Positions 11,871 through 24,149 of a stretch of 64,000 bases of DNA are shown piece after piece (within the stretch, counting starts at the first letter, position 1; each line of letters begins with the position of its first letter). Under the pieces are notes generated by a model that saw only the letters and a program-made list of their open reading frames with translations, was not told the DNA's origin and made no database searches. The position numbers and the translations under genes were made by a program. The DNA is taken from NCBI GenBank assembly GCA_038503065.1, contig JBCAMK010000003.1, forward strand, positions 1,922,001 to 1,986,000, given 5' to 3'. The stretch comes from Paragyromitra xinjiangensis (taxonomy: Eukaryota; Ascomycota; Pezizomycetes; Pezizales; Discinaceae).

Positions 11871-14130
11871 CTAATATTCAACGGCGCCATCATCCTAATA
11901 TACAATCAGCACTGCAGCAACGGGCGTCTCTATAAAGATTTTGTAATTGTCAACTAGAGGTTTTATTTACCTTAGAAGGATACTGGAAAGGTATTGCGCC
12001 GTTCATCCACCCCAGACCCTCTGATTCAAATAAGTGATGCAAATCATCCGCTCGAGACATATATGCGCTATCGGAGCCGATCTTCCCGACCCCTACCATG
12101 ATTTTAGTCCCCCGTTATAAAGCAGTGATACATCATTACTTCCAACCTACCAGAATCAGTGCTACTATCAACCGTAGTTGGTTGAGGATAGATCTGACTT
12201 TTCAAAGTCATAAATGGTTGCTTGGAGGAGCCTTGATTCATTTGAACCACTGGGGATACAGTACTTTGAGGTTCAAAGATGTATCCACGGATATCTGGCG
12301 GAAGCCTAGCCGCTATCTCGCGAGCAAGTTGTCCAACTGATTCAGCACCCGACTGTTGGGCCAGCCTGACCTCTTGCTCAAGCTGAGATAAGAATTTATC
12401 TCTATGAGTTGGAGCCAAGACCTCCAGTTCCACATCTTCCAAACATGCCATTGGCATGTCAACCGCTGGTACGTTCTGAAGTAGTTGGGTTACCTCGCCA
12501 TTCGAAGACCTCCCGATATGGGATAAGTACATTTCAATTTCATCGTCAAAACAACCATCATCGAATGGCATGACACCAAGCGCCGTGAGCCGCAACTCTA
12601 TAGTACAGGCCGCCTCGGTAAGCATATATGAGCTGCCCAAAATCTTGAAGGAATATGTTTGGATTCAAATATAGGATTTCGGAGAAAGATCTAGTATGAA
12701 AAATCCCTCTACATACCGTCTGTGCCATCCACAATGTCATACTGTTTTCTTCCACCCAAGAACAATATTTCGTCAAGATTTTTCTCTGTAGATTTCCTCA
12801 CCCTCTCGCTGAATTCAACAACGTAGTCGGGGACTTGGTCAACGACCTTTGGATGACCTTTAGGTATACAAATCTCATCTTGGTGACGCTTGCGCTCACT
12901 TGTCCTACCAAAACGGTTCCAACAGTACGAACACTGGTGAGGCTTGAAGTGAATACGCAGAAGGTGTTCACTAAAGCTATTAGCAAGATCCAGAATATCC
13001 AATCTAGCCAGTACCCATCACTTAAATAACTTACACCATCCCTTGAAACGTGGTAAATGGATCAATATCTCTACACTTATGCTGCTTTTGAGCTGTATGG
13101 TCAGAAAGTAAATAGATCCGGCAACGGAATCCGGCCTTTAGCTGTGAATCCGGCTTCGTCGATCGCCTCTTACTTGCAGGATCACGTTCATTATCGGATC
13201 CATCCTTCTTAGGGCGTTTGTTCTTTTGACTACGACTAACTTCAGGCTTCGAGGAGCCTACACGACCAGGCTGCTGTCTTCGTTCGGAAAAGCTTTGCTT
13301 GCTCCCTTCTCCTCCACCACCACAACTCTCATTGTAACTTCCTTGTACACGTGTGCATCCCTAAAACCCCATACATCAACACGTAGACCGCCTAAAAGCT
13401 TCACAGCAACAAAACTTGGCTTAAACTAACCTTTTCTAATTCAGCGAAAAGAAGATCGAATTTGAGAATTAAGTCAGGTATATCTTCCTCTATTCTTGGC
13501 GAGGGGGGAGTTCCAGGAAGACAACAAAAACGATCGAAACTCTGGTCGTGGAGCCAAGTTGCAAGGGGTAGAGAATATAAGTTCTACAGATCAAATTATC
13601 AGTCTAATTGTCATTGGAACAGGAATTTCAAAGATTACCAAATTTTCAAAGTCACTCCTCCAAGCAGGCGACACTGCTATCATCACATGGCCATCCCGAG
13701 CATCGCTCCTCTTATATAAACCTTAGCATCCAAGCCCCATCCCACAGAAGCATCAGCTCAAAGTGTATCAGGTTAACTTACCATCTGGATCCGTAACCTC
13801 TCCGCTATTCCAGGCCGTAATCCAGCACGAGTAACTTTCGACTGACACGGGCTATACAAATCATATATAAATATAAACACCAATCCTAGAATCAAGCGAG
13901 AGAATTGGATACGAGGCTGCAATCTTATTCACACTATTTTTTTTGCCTTGTGCCCAGCCTTTCCGTGATTGGTTGACATTTACGCACCGTAGTTGGTTTG
14001 AACGTAGGTTCTTTTGAGAAACACTATCCTCGCGACGTCGCAAGATCGTTGAGGCCTCTTCTGACAACCCAGTTGTTAACGTTGGAGAGGCTTGCAGGTC
14101 AGAAAGGCTTGCTTGCGCTCGCGCCCTCCG
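11871..14130 (-). CDS. Degenerate C2H2/C2HC zinc-finger protein (paralog 2), 5' end unresolved
   Basis: Nine exons can be joined in phase: 13984-about 14130, 13782-13851, 13639-13721, 13431-13583, 13035-13360, 12717-12976, 12151-12597, 11971-12092 and 11871-11894. The order mirrors paralog 1: an Arg/Lys/Ser-rich linker; an irregular unit (Cys, x15, Cys, then His-x4-His in HLLRIH); a C2HC unit (CSYC to DEIC); the block GGRKQYDIVDGTDEL; and a C-terminal helical region with FLSQLEQEVRLAQQSG, which matches FLAQLGQEYKLAEKSG in paralog 1. The N-terminal part (WITAWNSGEVTDPDG and following) does not match paralog 1, so the copies differ at the front. The first exon's open frame has no ATG before an in-frame TAA at 14131. 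Either another upstream exon supplies the start or the copy is 5'-truncated. Confidence 0.6.
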
Positions 14131-17100
14131 TTAGAGCTTAGGTGAGGCAAATCATTCCTATATAGAGAAATCCAGTGCGCGAAGGCACGATTTCGTGCGG
14201 ACACGCACAACAGCTAGAGCCGCATGATAGGGAAACGAGCAAAGCCGCATCATGTCCCCTCGGTAAGGTCTATCACCGATAGTGCGGTGAATAGACTGGA
14301 GCAAGAGCCTACCAATCAAGAAACGAAACGAAACAAGCCACTGACTTGGTTTGGTGAGTTAAGGTTTCGTTTAGTTACCCCAACGCCATCAGTCCCAAAA
14401 AATCAGACATAGTATTCATATCAGTTTTTAAAAATAGAAACACTCCCAGCACAGTAGCCGCCAACTAAACCCTATCCCACCCTGCAGAAATCCACCCATT
14501 GTGCTTCAGTCTGGTGAACCAGGCTTCCTCCTGCGGAAGAGCTGACTGTTTGTTGCTTGTGCACTGCATCTAGACCTAAGAAAAAGCTATACCAGGAAGA
14601 GCCGGTCAGGATGTCAGAAACATGGCACTAGGACAACCGCCAGCCGCAATTCCCATTCGAATCAACTGTCCTTAAAACAGGCTGTACCAAGTGCGATAAC
14701 ACGAAAGGCAGAATCAACCCCATAAGCATGAGGATATGGCCATATGGTGCAATGAACAACGGAAATGAGAGCGCTTGAACTGTTAACAACGTTGGCTACA
14801 TACATAATCAACGATGGCAACTCCATGCGAGCCCTTGCAGTAGGATACAGGAGCCTTTCGATACGCCAGTTAGTATTATTCCCTCAAGAACACTTGCCGG
14901 ATGAACATACCCGTTCACTATTACAACTCCAGAAGATGACGACGACAATACCCCGAACGGCCAATAACACAAAAGTAGCCTCCTGTATAGCAGAGCGACT
15001 TCCGCACTGCCACCGCACAGAAGTTCGAAATCCCAAACCATTGGTAAACTTTGACCATCAAAAACTCGAAGTGTCCTTGCAAAGTGGCTAGGCAGCCTGA
15101 CCCCGAGCAAGAAAGGACACGCGGCTACAGAGAATGTTTCAATTACGACTGCAAGGCAAACGCCACAAACTGAGGCTATTCCGCTCGGCCTCGTTCAAGA
15201 AAACGTGTATCTAAATTTGAACTGTACTAGTTCCAGGATCAAAAACAATCCGATGTGAGTAATCTGAGTGACTTCCCATGATTAAGTGACAATTACACAG
15301 ATCGAAACCATTAGGTATTAAGAGAGCTAGAGATTTAAATAAGACCTTAGATCAGAAAACACTTTAAAACCCAGCGAATAACGAACACAACTAAGTCAGG
15401 TAGTTTTAAATCGGGCCGAAGCTCACGAAGCCTGAGTGCCAAGTCGCATACTCCCTCAGCATGATAGATCTTACCCAACTTCAGTGTTACTTCACACGGT
15501 TTGGTTAGGTTTACCGTATACTTTCAAAATAAGTATACATCTGCACTTACCTGCGAGAAATTTATACCTGCAGCTGGTCCAGGTTAAATCAAGTCTTTTA
15601 ACGACGAGAATAGGAAAATAAAAGCGATGTTGATTTGTAATTTTTCAATCGCAAAAACATGTGAGTAGGTGCTTAGAAATACACACACCAACCATTTCCA
15701 AAGCTTCCATGAGAAATGAAAACAAGGCTGAAATTTTGGAGAAGAGGCCACATCACATGTTTGCCAATACCATATAAAAGTTTTGGCAGGTGATATCAAT
15801 AAAAGTGTGGAACCAACCCCGCCTTCTAGTCATCAACTTCTTATGAACCCCCTACGCCGTTGATCCAGTAATCTGCTAATCATCACAAAATCTAAGGTTG
15901 AAACCCAACATCAAAGGCCCCTACTATCAAATTCATCTGCAGTACATATACACTCCGCTAGCTAGGACAGCTAACCAGCGACCGAGCCCCCACATTAAGT
16001 TATAGATCTTAAATCCCTTAAATAAAATCGAAGCAACACTCCTATCGAAGCAAATCCGCAAGCAGCGACTTTAGAAAGGCTGAGTAATAGAAATAACCCC
16101 AAGCTAGAACCACTCAGGCGAAGCAATTTATGGGAAGATTCAAAATTCTACTCGGAGGGCAGTAGAAAAATCACTGCATTGAAGCCAAGAAGGCCCAGGA
16201 AAAATTTTTATTCATCCTATAGGCCACCAAACACCCGTCCCTTCTCGCCCGATGCCTATTCGCTTCAGCCAACCAGCACTAATCAAGGCCTTTTCACTGA
16301 GACGTTTATAGGTATTTGTAACCCAGCAGTATCAGACAGAAGGTACTCTACTTCACAGCAACACCTTGGTGAGATGGCTGTCTGCCCGCCCCTGTTTAAG
16401 GACACTCGCGACCAAGAAATAGTGGAGAGTGTATGGGGTCATCTAGTGCCCACAAAGAAGCCCCTGAGCAGGGTTTTACGGATTGGTTTAGTTGTCGCTT
16501 TACTATAGACACGGACAGATAGGTCTATACCTAGAGCGACCTCAGGAAGGTGGATTGAAAGCTAGTCACTACGAAATAATTTAGGTCTTGGCAGAACTTT
16601 ACATGGCAACTAGTGCTAGTGATAGCCCTTCACGTGTCCGATACCGCCACCATTAACACCCGAAAAAAAACAGGAAGTACACCAACTAAACCGATTCTGT
16701 TATACTAGGTCATATCTCGGAGCTGTTAAGCAGTTGGTAGTTTCTCAATATAGTACCAAGAGTATCCATTGCACGATACGGCATCCAACACAAGTGAACC
16801 GACGATGAAATGTCATCATTAGAGACAGAACTGCTAACACACGGAAACCATTGAACAGGCACAACATCAGTCAGACCTACAACCTACTTGATTGTCTATT
16901 CTCGATGAAGAATCCGAGTCTTAAATAAACTTAAACCCATTGCGAAATTCCTCGCAAGAGATGACCGTAAAAACATCGGCGTCAAGCCGTTAAACCCCCA
17001 TCACATATTTCTATTCCTTCAGTTACATACGAAGCCTAGGTTTTTGCGGGGCCTAGTATTTCCAAAGTGTTTCTGTATCGGAGTGATCTACCTCACAAAC

Positions 17101-17599
17101 GCAACCAAGCAAACCAACCCAGTAGCAAGCACAAGCCCACTGCACAGATGCCACTGATTAGCATATGAGTATTCCCACTGTGCGTATTTGAAATATTATC
17201 TTGTCGAGTTTTTAGTGTAAAGGTCTGCTTCTAGGCGTGTAATTACTATAGAACAGCTTCTTTGCACATCAACCAATATCCGTACATTATTTGACAGTAG
17301 CATAAATTTAGGAGCGGCGTCACCTGATTCCTAAGCAATAGTGTGAAAATTCCATATTCCACATCACCAATTCAGGATTACGTGAAATTCAATGGTTAGA
17401 CTAACCAGAACCGTGGATAAATGCTTTGGCAGGGTCCTGATATTTTCTCCAGAAAACCTGCAGCACGATAAATAAACCACTCGCCACTAACAGTGTGAAC
17501 AAATCTCTACTCTATTAAATATCACATATCCTCCCAGCAACCACAATAGTAATACACAGTTCAAGCCCGCACCACCCGTAAAGAAACCCAACAAGAAAC
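14131..17599. other. Gene-poor block, 3.5 kb
   Basis: No intact gene is seen. At about 14677-14770 a short plus-strand stretch reads KTGCTKCDNTKGRI, which resembles the start of a fungal Zn2Cys6 cluster, but the later cysteines are missing and stops follow. The remaining frames (for example 14765-15091 and 16179-16508) show no domain. The block looks like decayed sequence. Confidence 0.5.
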
Positions 17600-19563
17600 C
17601 TATTTATACACATAAAACGACAAATCACCACCCTCCATCTCAAGCTGCGCCTTACCATTACCCATAAACTGGAACCTATTGACGCTGTTATACCTCAGGT
17701 CAAAATCCTCACCACGGATCTTGTCAATAAGCTCTTTGTAGTGAATCACACTACCAGCATACATCGCAGTAACTTTCCCATCGATTGTTCCGTTCTTGTA
17801 CCAGGACTTGCATCCACTTGTCCAGACAGTTCGTTTCAGGAACTCCTGGGTGTAGGCATTGTATTCCCGTAGTACGTCAGGTTTGACCACAAGCGACCTT
17901 GTAGATGTTAGTCAAGCTTCACGACAGGGAAAAGGTTTTTTAATGGCCACATACTTGATATCCTCAGTCGAGATCTTAGTAACCCACTTCAAGATATACT
18001 CCGCAGTCCACTCCATCACAGCCAACAAAGACCCATGACCAATCGGACAATTCGGACCATTGATGATGAAATAATTCGGCATGTTCGGAGCATGAATCCC
18101 AAGGAAAGCCTCCGGATCATCCCTCCACCCATCGAGATTCTTTCCACCCTGACCTCTAATCTTCCATCGGGGAACGAAAGAAACATCAAAGCCAGTGGCA
18201 CAGATGATGGCATCGAACTCCCCACACTCCCCATCCTTTGTAACAATGCCGGTCTCTGTGATCTTTTCGATGGGGCTCCAGGTATGGTTGCAGTTTTTCG
18301 ATTGTAAGGCTTCCAGATAGCCCTCGCCTGGAGTGAGCCTTCTGCATCCGACCCGCCATTTTGGAATGAACTCCTTTGCGAGCTCTTCGTCGCCGCCGAG
18401 TCGCTCGCGCATGATTTTGTTGTACATGTCGGTGATGTACTTGTGTTCGGGGGAGTCGTTGAGGAGGGCGTAGAAAAAGTGGTTGAAGGCGTTCTCGATC
18501 TCCTTGCGGTATTTGAGAAGCGATGCTGGGTTTTCTCTGAATTCTTTCCTTTGCTCCTCTGAGTCTAAACCACTAGTCAGCAACGATCCGCGGCCTGAAA
18601 AAGCTATATTTTAGGAGGAAGAGTCGAGCATACATTTGAAGTTCTTCCCTTCTGGAGTGAACTCTGATGAGTACCCAGCACTAATCCAGGTTGGTGAACG
18701 GACGTAATTTGTGAGGTGTCCAGCGACCTTTTGCAACTCTGGGACAATCTGGATTGCCGAAGAACCGTTTCCGATGACAGCGACTCTCTTGCCAGTGAAA
18801 TCGTAGCCGTTATCCCTGTTTTCGATTAGCTATATTCAGGTATGTGGAACTAAAAGTGCGTGGCTTACCATTGAGCGCTATGAACCATATGTCCCTTGAA
18901 AGACTTGAGGCCTTCAATCTCCGGCCATTTCCATTTACTTTGATAAAGTCAGCGCTATCCCCTCACAAACGAAGTGTATGATGGATTACATACTTCAAAG
19001 CACCCGAAGCATCAATGAACACATCACACTCATCCGAAATGATCGTTCCTTGCTGATCAATCTTGATTTCCCACTTGGCCCGAGACTCATTCCAGATAGC
19101 TTCCACCACCTTAGAATTAAATTCAACATCTCTAGCGAGATCATATTTCTCCGTCGTAGCTTTGATATACTGGAAGATCTCTTCACCACCGCAGTAGTAT
19201 GCGCTCCAGTTCGGATTCGGCTCCCAGGAGAAGGTGTAGATGTGGGCTGGGACATCACAAGCGACACCAGGGTAACGATTCTCGAGCCAGGTTCCACCAA
19301 CATCGTGCTAGAGAATTAATTAGTCTTTGATTATTATAGCTTCAGTCAGTGGAGTCTCTTACATTCTTCTCGTAGATAACATGCTCCACAAAACCCTCGC
19401 ATTTGATTTCGTGTCTCATCTTATAGGCAACCATCAACCCAGCGTGTCCAGCGCCAGCAGTGATAACTCTCATCTTCTTAGGGGTGAAAAGGCCCTGTTC
19501 GAGAACAGGAGCCCAGACATTGGGAAGACTTTCCTTGGAAGCAGATTCGACTCGAGGTGCCAT
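17600..19563 (-). CDS. Baeyer-Villiger-type flavin monooxygenase
   Basis: Six exons (19363-19563, 18994-19307, 18869-18937, 18634-18815, 17955-18564, 17600-17897) give 557 residues, a normal length for fungal FAD/NADPH monooxygenases of this class. The FAD-binding motif is GAGHAG near the N-terminus, followed by GGTWLENRYPGVACDVP. The Baeyer-Villiger fingerprint reads FKGHMVHSAQW (FxGxxxHxxxW). The NADPH-binding motif is GNGSSA, and ATGF lies in the C-terminal part. Such enzymes insert oxygen next to ketones or oxidise soft heteroatoms; the substrate is unknown. The last intron uses donor GTATGT at 17954, inside what looks like open frame; splicing it restores the family's C-terminus. ATG 19563 is preferred over 19638, which lies only about 45 bp from the TATA-like run. 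No partner biosynthetic gene is adjacent. Confidence 0.9.
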
Positions 19564-22500
19564 GATTTGCTTATAATTTTTAGAATAAAAGATTGGAAAT
19601 TTTCCGAAATATGATAGGACTGATGCGACTGCCTGCATTTAGAGATGCTGAATGTCCCAACCTGAGCTCGGGGAGGATGGTGCTATATATACGTTAAAGC
19701 GACCCCCCTCAAAAAAACACACACACACACATTGCCTGAAGAAGATACTCGGGCCCCCTGTGCACGGTAGGTCCCAGTGCACCGTGGGGGGTTTCATTGA
19801 GTGACGCTGCAGCCCCATATTTTTCCACGCTTCAGATCCACCCCGAGCAGATGGTTGGCAATGCTGTTTCGGAGCAAACGATGCCGGGAAAGAAGGGGAA
19901 AAAAATAATTATGCATGTTGATCGAAATACTTTCATGGCTTATTACACGAATTTGAGACAGGAATTTTGGCAACTGATTCCGAATCCTCAACAACGCTCG
20001 GGAAACACGCAACATATCCACATTACGGTCTCGTGGCATCGTTCGCAACTTGACTCGCATGGTGGCGCGCGAGTTATATCCAAAAGTCCCGGCATTGCGT
20101 GCTGTGCCCCTTATATGCTTCAGAGACAAAAGAATAGAGGGCCGGCGCCCTGCAGACATTTAACCCCGCAAGTTACATTAAATCTCGAGGATTGATGCAA
20201 AAAGTGGAGATCATCCAGAATTACATTTTTAGTTTGATATTCTCCAGAGGAAATGCTCTACTGGGTTTTTACTACGGTCTAGATAACTCTAGCAAAACCA
20301 GAGTTTAAAAACGATTTATATGGCAAGAGGTGGGATTTAGGTGTGTGGGGTAGCGGTTGCATCTGACGTTGGTCTCTTCGGGTCGTACCGCCACAAGTCT
20401 GCACTTTAACTGTCAAGATCGGCAGAGCCTAACCGAAAGGAAACCTAAGCCGCGAAACGGCCTCCTTTCTCTCCCTGTCAACAGTGCCACAGAATCCGTG
20501 CCCAAATCTAACGGTCTAACCGCGAAGAAGAATGCACCCTGCGCCTATCTCTGAACCCCCAACAGTTCACACGGCTCACTTGTGTTCACTCTTGTTCTTG
20601 CTAGAGGAGAAGTTCCCGAAGGCCAGAGCACTCTCGCTTAAATCCCAATCGCCAGTCTGCTCTTACATGACACGTGAGGACCATGCTCTCTGCGAGTTGG
20701 ACTGGGACGTCCTGCTCCTTTTCAAGTCGATAGTCGCGGCTACTATGCATAAGACGAGTTTTTAGGGACTTCACAGTTAGCTTTTCCCCGGCCGTGTGAT
20801 CCCCAAACCCCCTATAGCGTAGATCCCAACCCATAGATACACTTGATTGAGAAGAGAGACTCAAGTTTCGGAAACACGGCAGCTGTCAAATATATACTCT
20901 TGGCAGGAGAAGAACGTGTAAACGCAATAGGTCTAACACCTCAAATATCTACAGCATCAGTGATCGGTGCTATGGTATAAGCTTAGCCTAAAAAGAAAGG
21001 ATAAACCTCAGCCCTAAGGAGAGAACAGCAGCTATGGATCAGCCCAAGGAATTTACCGTGGAATACGAACCGCTCAAATCATCTGCTCGAAACCACACCA
21101 CCTACTAAAATCCCCTGTCACGCTAACTTCAAACGAGTATAAGCTTAGATAGTCAGCATCCTGCCATAAAACTTAAAACCACAAAACCAAATTAATGTCT
21201 TAACTCATAGTTGAGACTCACGGGGAATGTCCCCCAACTCCACGATGTACGGACTTCGTTGCTGCTACCGAATACCCTGTCGAGTGAATTGACGATACAC
21301 CCACCCAACTGCAGATAACCCCAGATAGGCACCTCCACTTTCGGGATCACAAATAACTGAAGTGAAAATGAATGAATCAATTCGGCCGGAAGATTCATCA
21401 TTGTGCCTAGCAATTCTAAGCATTGCTAATCCTTCGATCTGCCATGTGGGTACATGGGTATCACAAGATTCAATATACTCGGTAGTCTATCTGGACCATC
21501 ATGCCACCCCAACCGTGGTGCGTTGCGAACTCCGTTCGCTCGGGAAATAGTTAGCTTGGCAATCGGACTGCTCCTAAAACTATTTTTGTGCAAAAATACT
21601 CACTAGTACATGGGTAACTGCGTCTTTCCGGTTTTCGTGTTCTCTATTAGGTTTCCTCCGATCTCTCAACGATGGTTAACGACCGTGATACCCGACTGAT
21701 TTTAATCAACTTCGATTAATACTATAGTCTCCTACGGAGTTCCGCGACCTCTCCACCCTGCGATTTTTATACTATCCTACCATCTTTCTGCCGTAGAGAA
21801 TAGTCGAGTGATCTTCGGTGATTCAACAATAGTACTAATCTATATCATAGCTACAAGGATGATTATATGATAACCCAGAATTACTTTTTAGAAGTCTCCC
21901 AAATCCGGAAGGGATCTTTCGTAATTTAGGAAGTGGCTGTTTAAAACTCTAGCTCATGGAGAATATAGCGCTTAAGTATCAACAATTGGAAAAAACTCCG
22001 CGGCTGATGCCGTGCCGTGCAGCGTAGCTTTTGTCTTATATATCGGCTGACACGTGGAGTATGGATCTTGATAGAATAACGGGGTGTGATCGTCAGGAAC
22101 ACCACAGGGCAAAGAATACCGACAGTGGCATAGATGAAAAATCTGCGTCAGGATCAACATGCGCTATCACCAGTGCGATTGTCTTAGGCTTTGGTCGGGT
22201 TACTGTTATAGGATGTGCCGATATGGTTTGCTGACGATTTGCAGCGACTGTTAGGTTTCTGAAGAGTGTTGGAGTGGTTTATTGGCACAGGCCTCTCGAA
22301 ATTCACGGTTTTGGGTAAGGGTTGCCCTTGGCTGGTTGGGGCGTTTCAAATAAGCTCTCCACAAAACATTCCGAACCTATAGCTACCTATTCTTCTGTTG
22401 GGTTTCTACCATTACACACCACCTACAGGGGTCCAGTGGTGGGTGCAAGTCCGTTAAATGTTGATCTAGCCTGCGCGGCCGTTGGAGTGGTACTGGTAAA

Positions 22501-24149
22501 TGTTTGACGCCTGCAAGGCATAGAACGGAAAAGCCAACGGCAAATATGTGTGGGTCTGCTCCAGTCTTTAATTCAGGGGGACCTCACGATGAACTTGAAA
22601 GTCTCTGTTCTTATTCGTTGTGTTGTAATAAAGCTTTGGTCGCTTTGAAGGTTGTGGGTTGTAAAGGTACTAAGCGAGCATGAGAAAAAAAGAAATAAAA
22701 AGGGGTACACCGATACGTACATAAACTTTCTTTTTTATTTCTAGTTTTGGAAGAACCGTTTTTTTGGCTGAGGGATTTGGACTCCTGAGATTTTTTTCGG
22801 GTGGAGCTGCACGGGCGATAGGAGGTTCTCCAATCAGCAGTTATGATATGGTCTCAAAGGTGGGAAAAGTCGGATCTGTAAGACCACGTTCGAATCAGTA
22901 GCTATTAAGCACTACTACTACAGACTAGCGCGATCGAGTGACTATAGGTATGCCATACCCTACCCAGTGCAAGCGGAATATGTGTTGTCGCTGATAAAGT
23001 CTGTTTTCTTGTTCCCTGGCTTGGCTCCTTGCGTTCTAGAATTCAAGGGCACCTTTTACTATTGTAGAGTATGCGCCAATTCTTACGACTATGAGGTCTC
23101 ATGGTACCGGGTATCCACTCAGGTGCGTATGCTTTGATAGACGCCACTCTTGCGTGGGTATATACAACGGACTATTGGCAAGAATAAAGGGTCATAGTTC
23201 TCAAGTTACAAAGACGTAAGCATGGAACGATCCGGTCAACATAGAGGCCTGAACGGAACGGATTGAATCAAGTATGGCGTTTCCAGTATCTCGGGATTAT
23301 TCTTCCTGCCAAACGGATTGCATTACGCGCATTTGTGAGCGTAGCTAATAAAATCGCCGGTGGTGAAAACCCCCCACGCTAAGCTTCCTGGCTCTATAAT
23401 AGCACGGTTGTTGGACCGTGGCTAGCACGTGAAACGTTGTGATAAACAATGGGAGCTAGATTAAGTTTTAAGCTCATCGCTGTTGATTAGAGTGGTTGGT
23501 CGTGGTAGGTTAACTTTGAAATTGCATTGGTCCTAGGGGTGGGTTTTCTTCGTGTTTCTCAGTGCAGTTGATGGTGCTCGTTCGTATGTCCTTTGCATGC
23601 GCCTAAACTCGTAACACAGATCGGGTAAGCAACTAAAAGGGTCTTATCTAGGCCATTGCTGAGCAGATAGCAGTCACTGCTATGGCTCGTTGCAAACTAA
23701 CAGGATGGATGGGCACTATCGTCCCTGCACTCGTTGGGTTGATCGAGTGAGGTTTTGCGCATTTTTTGGTACTTATGAGAGTTTATTCTTTGGCCGCGTA
23801 GCGAAGCAAAGGTACATGTATGTACGTGGTGAAAGCAGGTTATGAACACAGTTTGGCCGCGTGTTGCCGCCAGCGCAGCTAGGTCAAGAAAGGAGTAAAT
23901 GTTCCTGACTAGTGGAGAATAAGCCTTTGACCACAAAACCTTTTAGATCTGAAAAAGTATTGGAGTGCAGCTGTTCATATACCTGATTCGCTCAATTTAA
24001 AGATAATCATCAAGACCCAGATGCATGGAAACGAAACCTAGAAAAGCAAGCAAACCTTGGCAACGTTTTGATGTGCGGGAACGCCAAGCCTGATGTGAAA
24101 CTTTAAACTAACCGCCAAATTCCCCCTCACCTAGATCGTCAGCAACGAG
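19564..24149. other. Gene-poor block, 4.6 kb
   Basis: It begins with the monooxygenase promoter and a CA dinucleotide run at 19717-19731. The open frames (19794-20195, 20357-20864, 21192-21550, 22031-22507, 23697-23936) are short, have unlikely composition and show no family. No tRNA cloverleaf could be folded. I see no gene. Confidence 0.5.
19684..19691 (-). promoter_or_regulatory. TATA-like element of the flavin monooxygenase
   Basis: TATATATA lies 121 bp upstream of the chosen ATG (19563). A CA dinucleotide run (19717-19731) lies just beyond it. Confidence 0.4.

Noticed and set aside
14224..14412. 62-codon frame and short palindromes near 14185
   Set aside because: Short, no family, no splice support; palindromes of six bases are expected by chance.
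18565..18594. Longer exon starting at 18594 in the flavin monooxygenase
   Set aside because: It would insert ten residues; the acceptor at 18565 gives FKYSEEQRKEF, which fits the family better.
22888..22896. GTTCGAATC, a tRNA B-box-like word
   Set aside because: No matching A box or acceptor stem could be placed around it.
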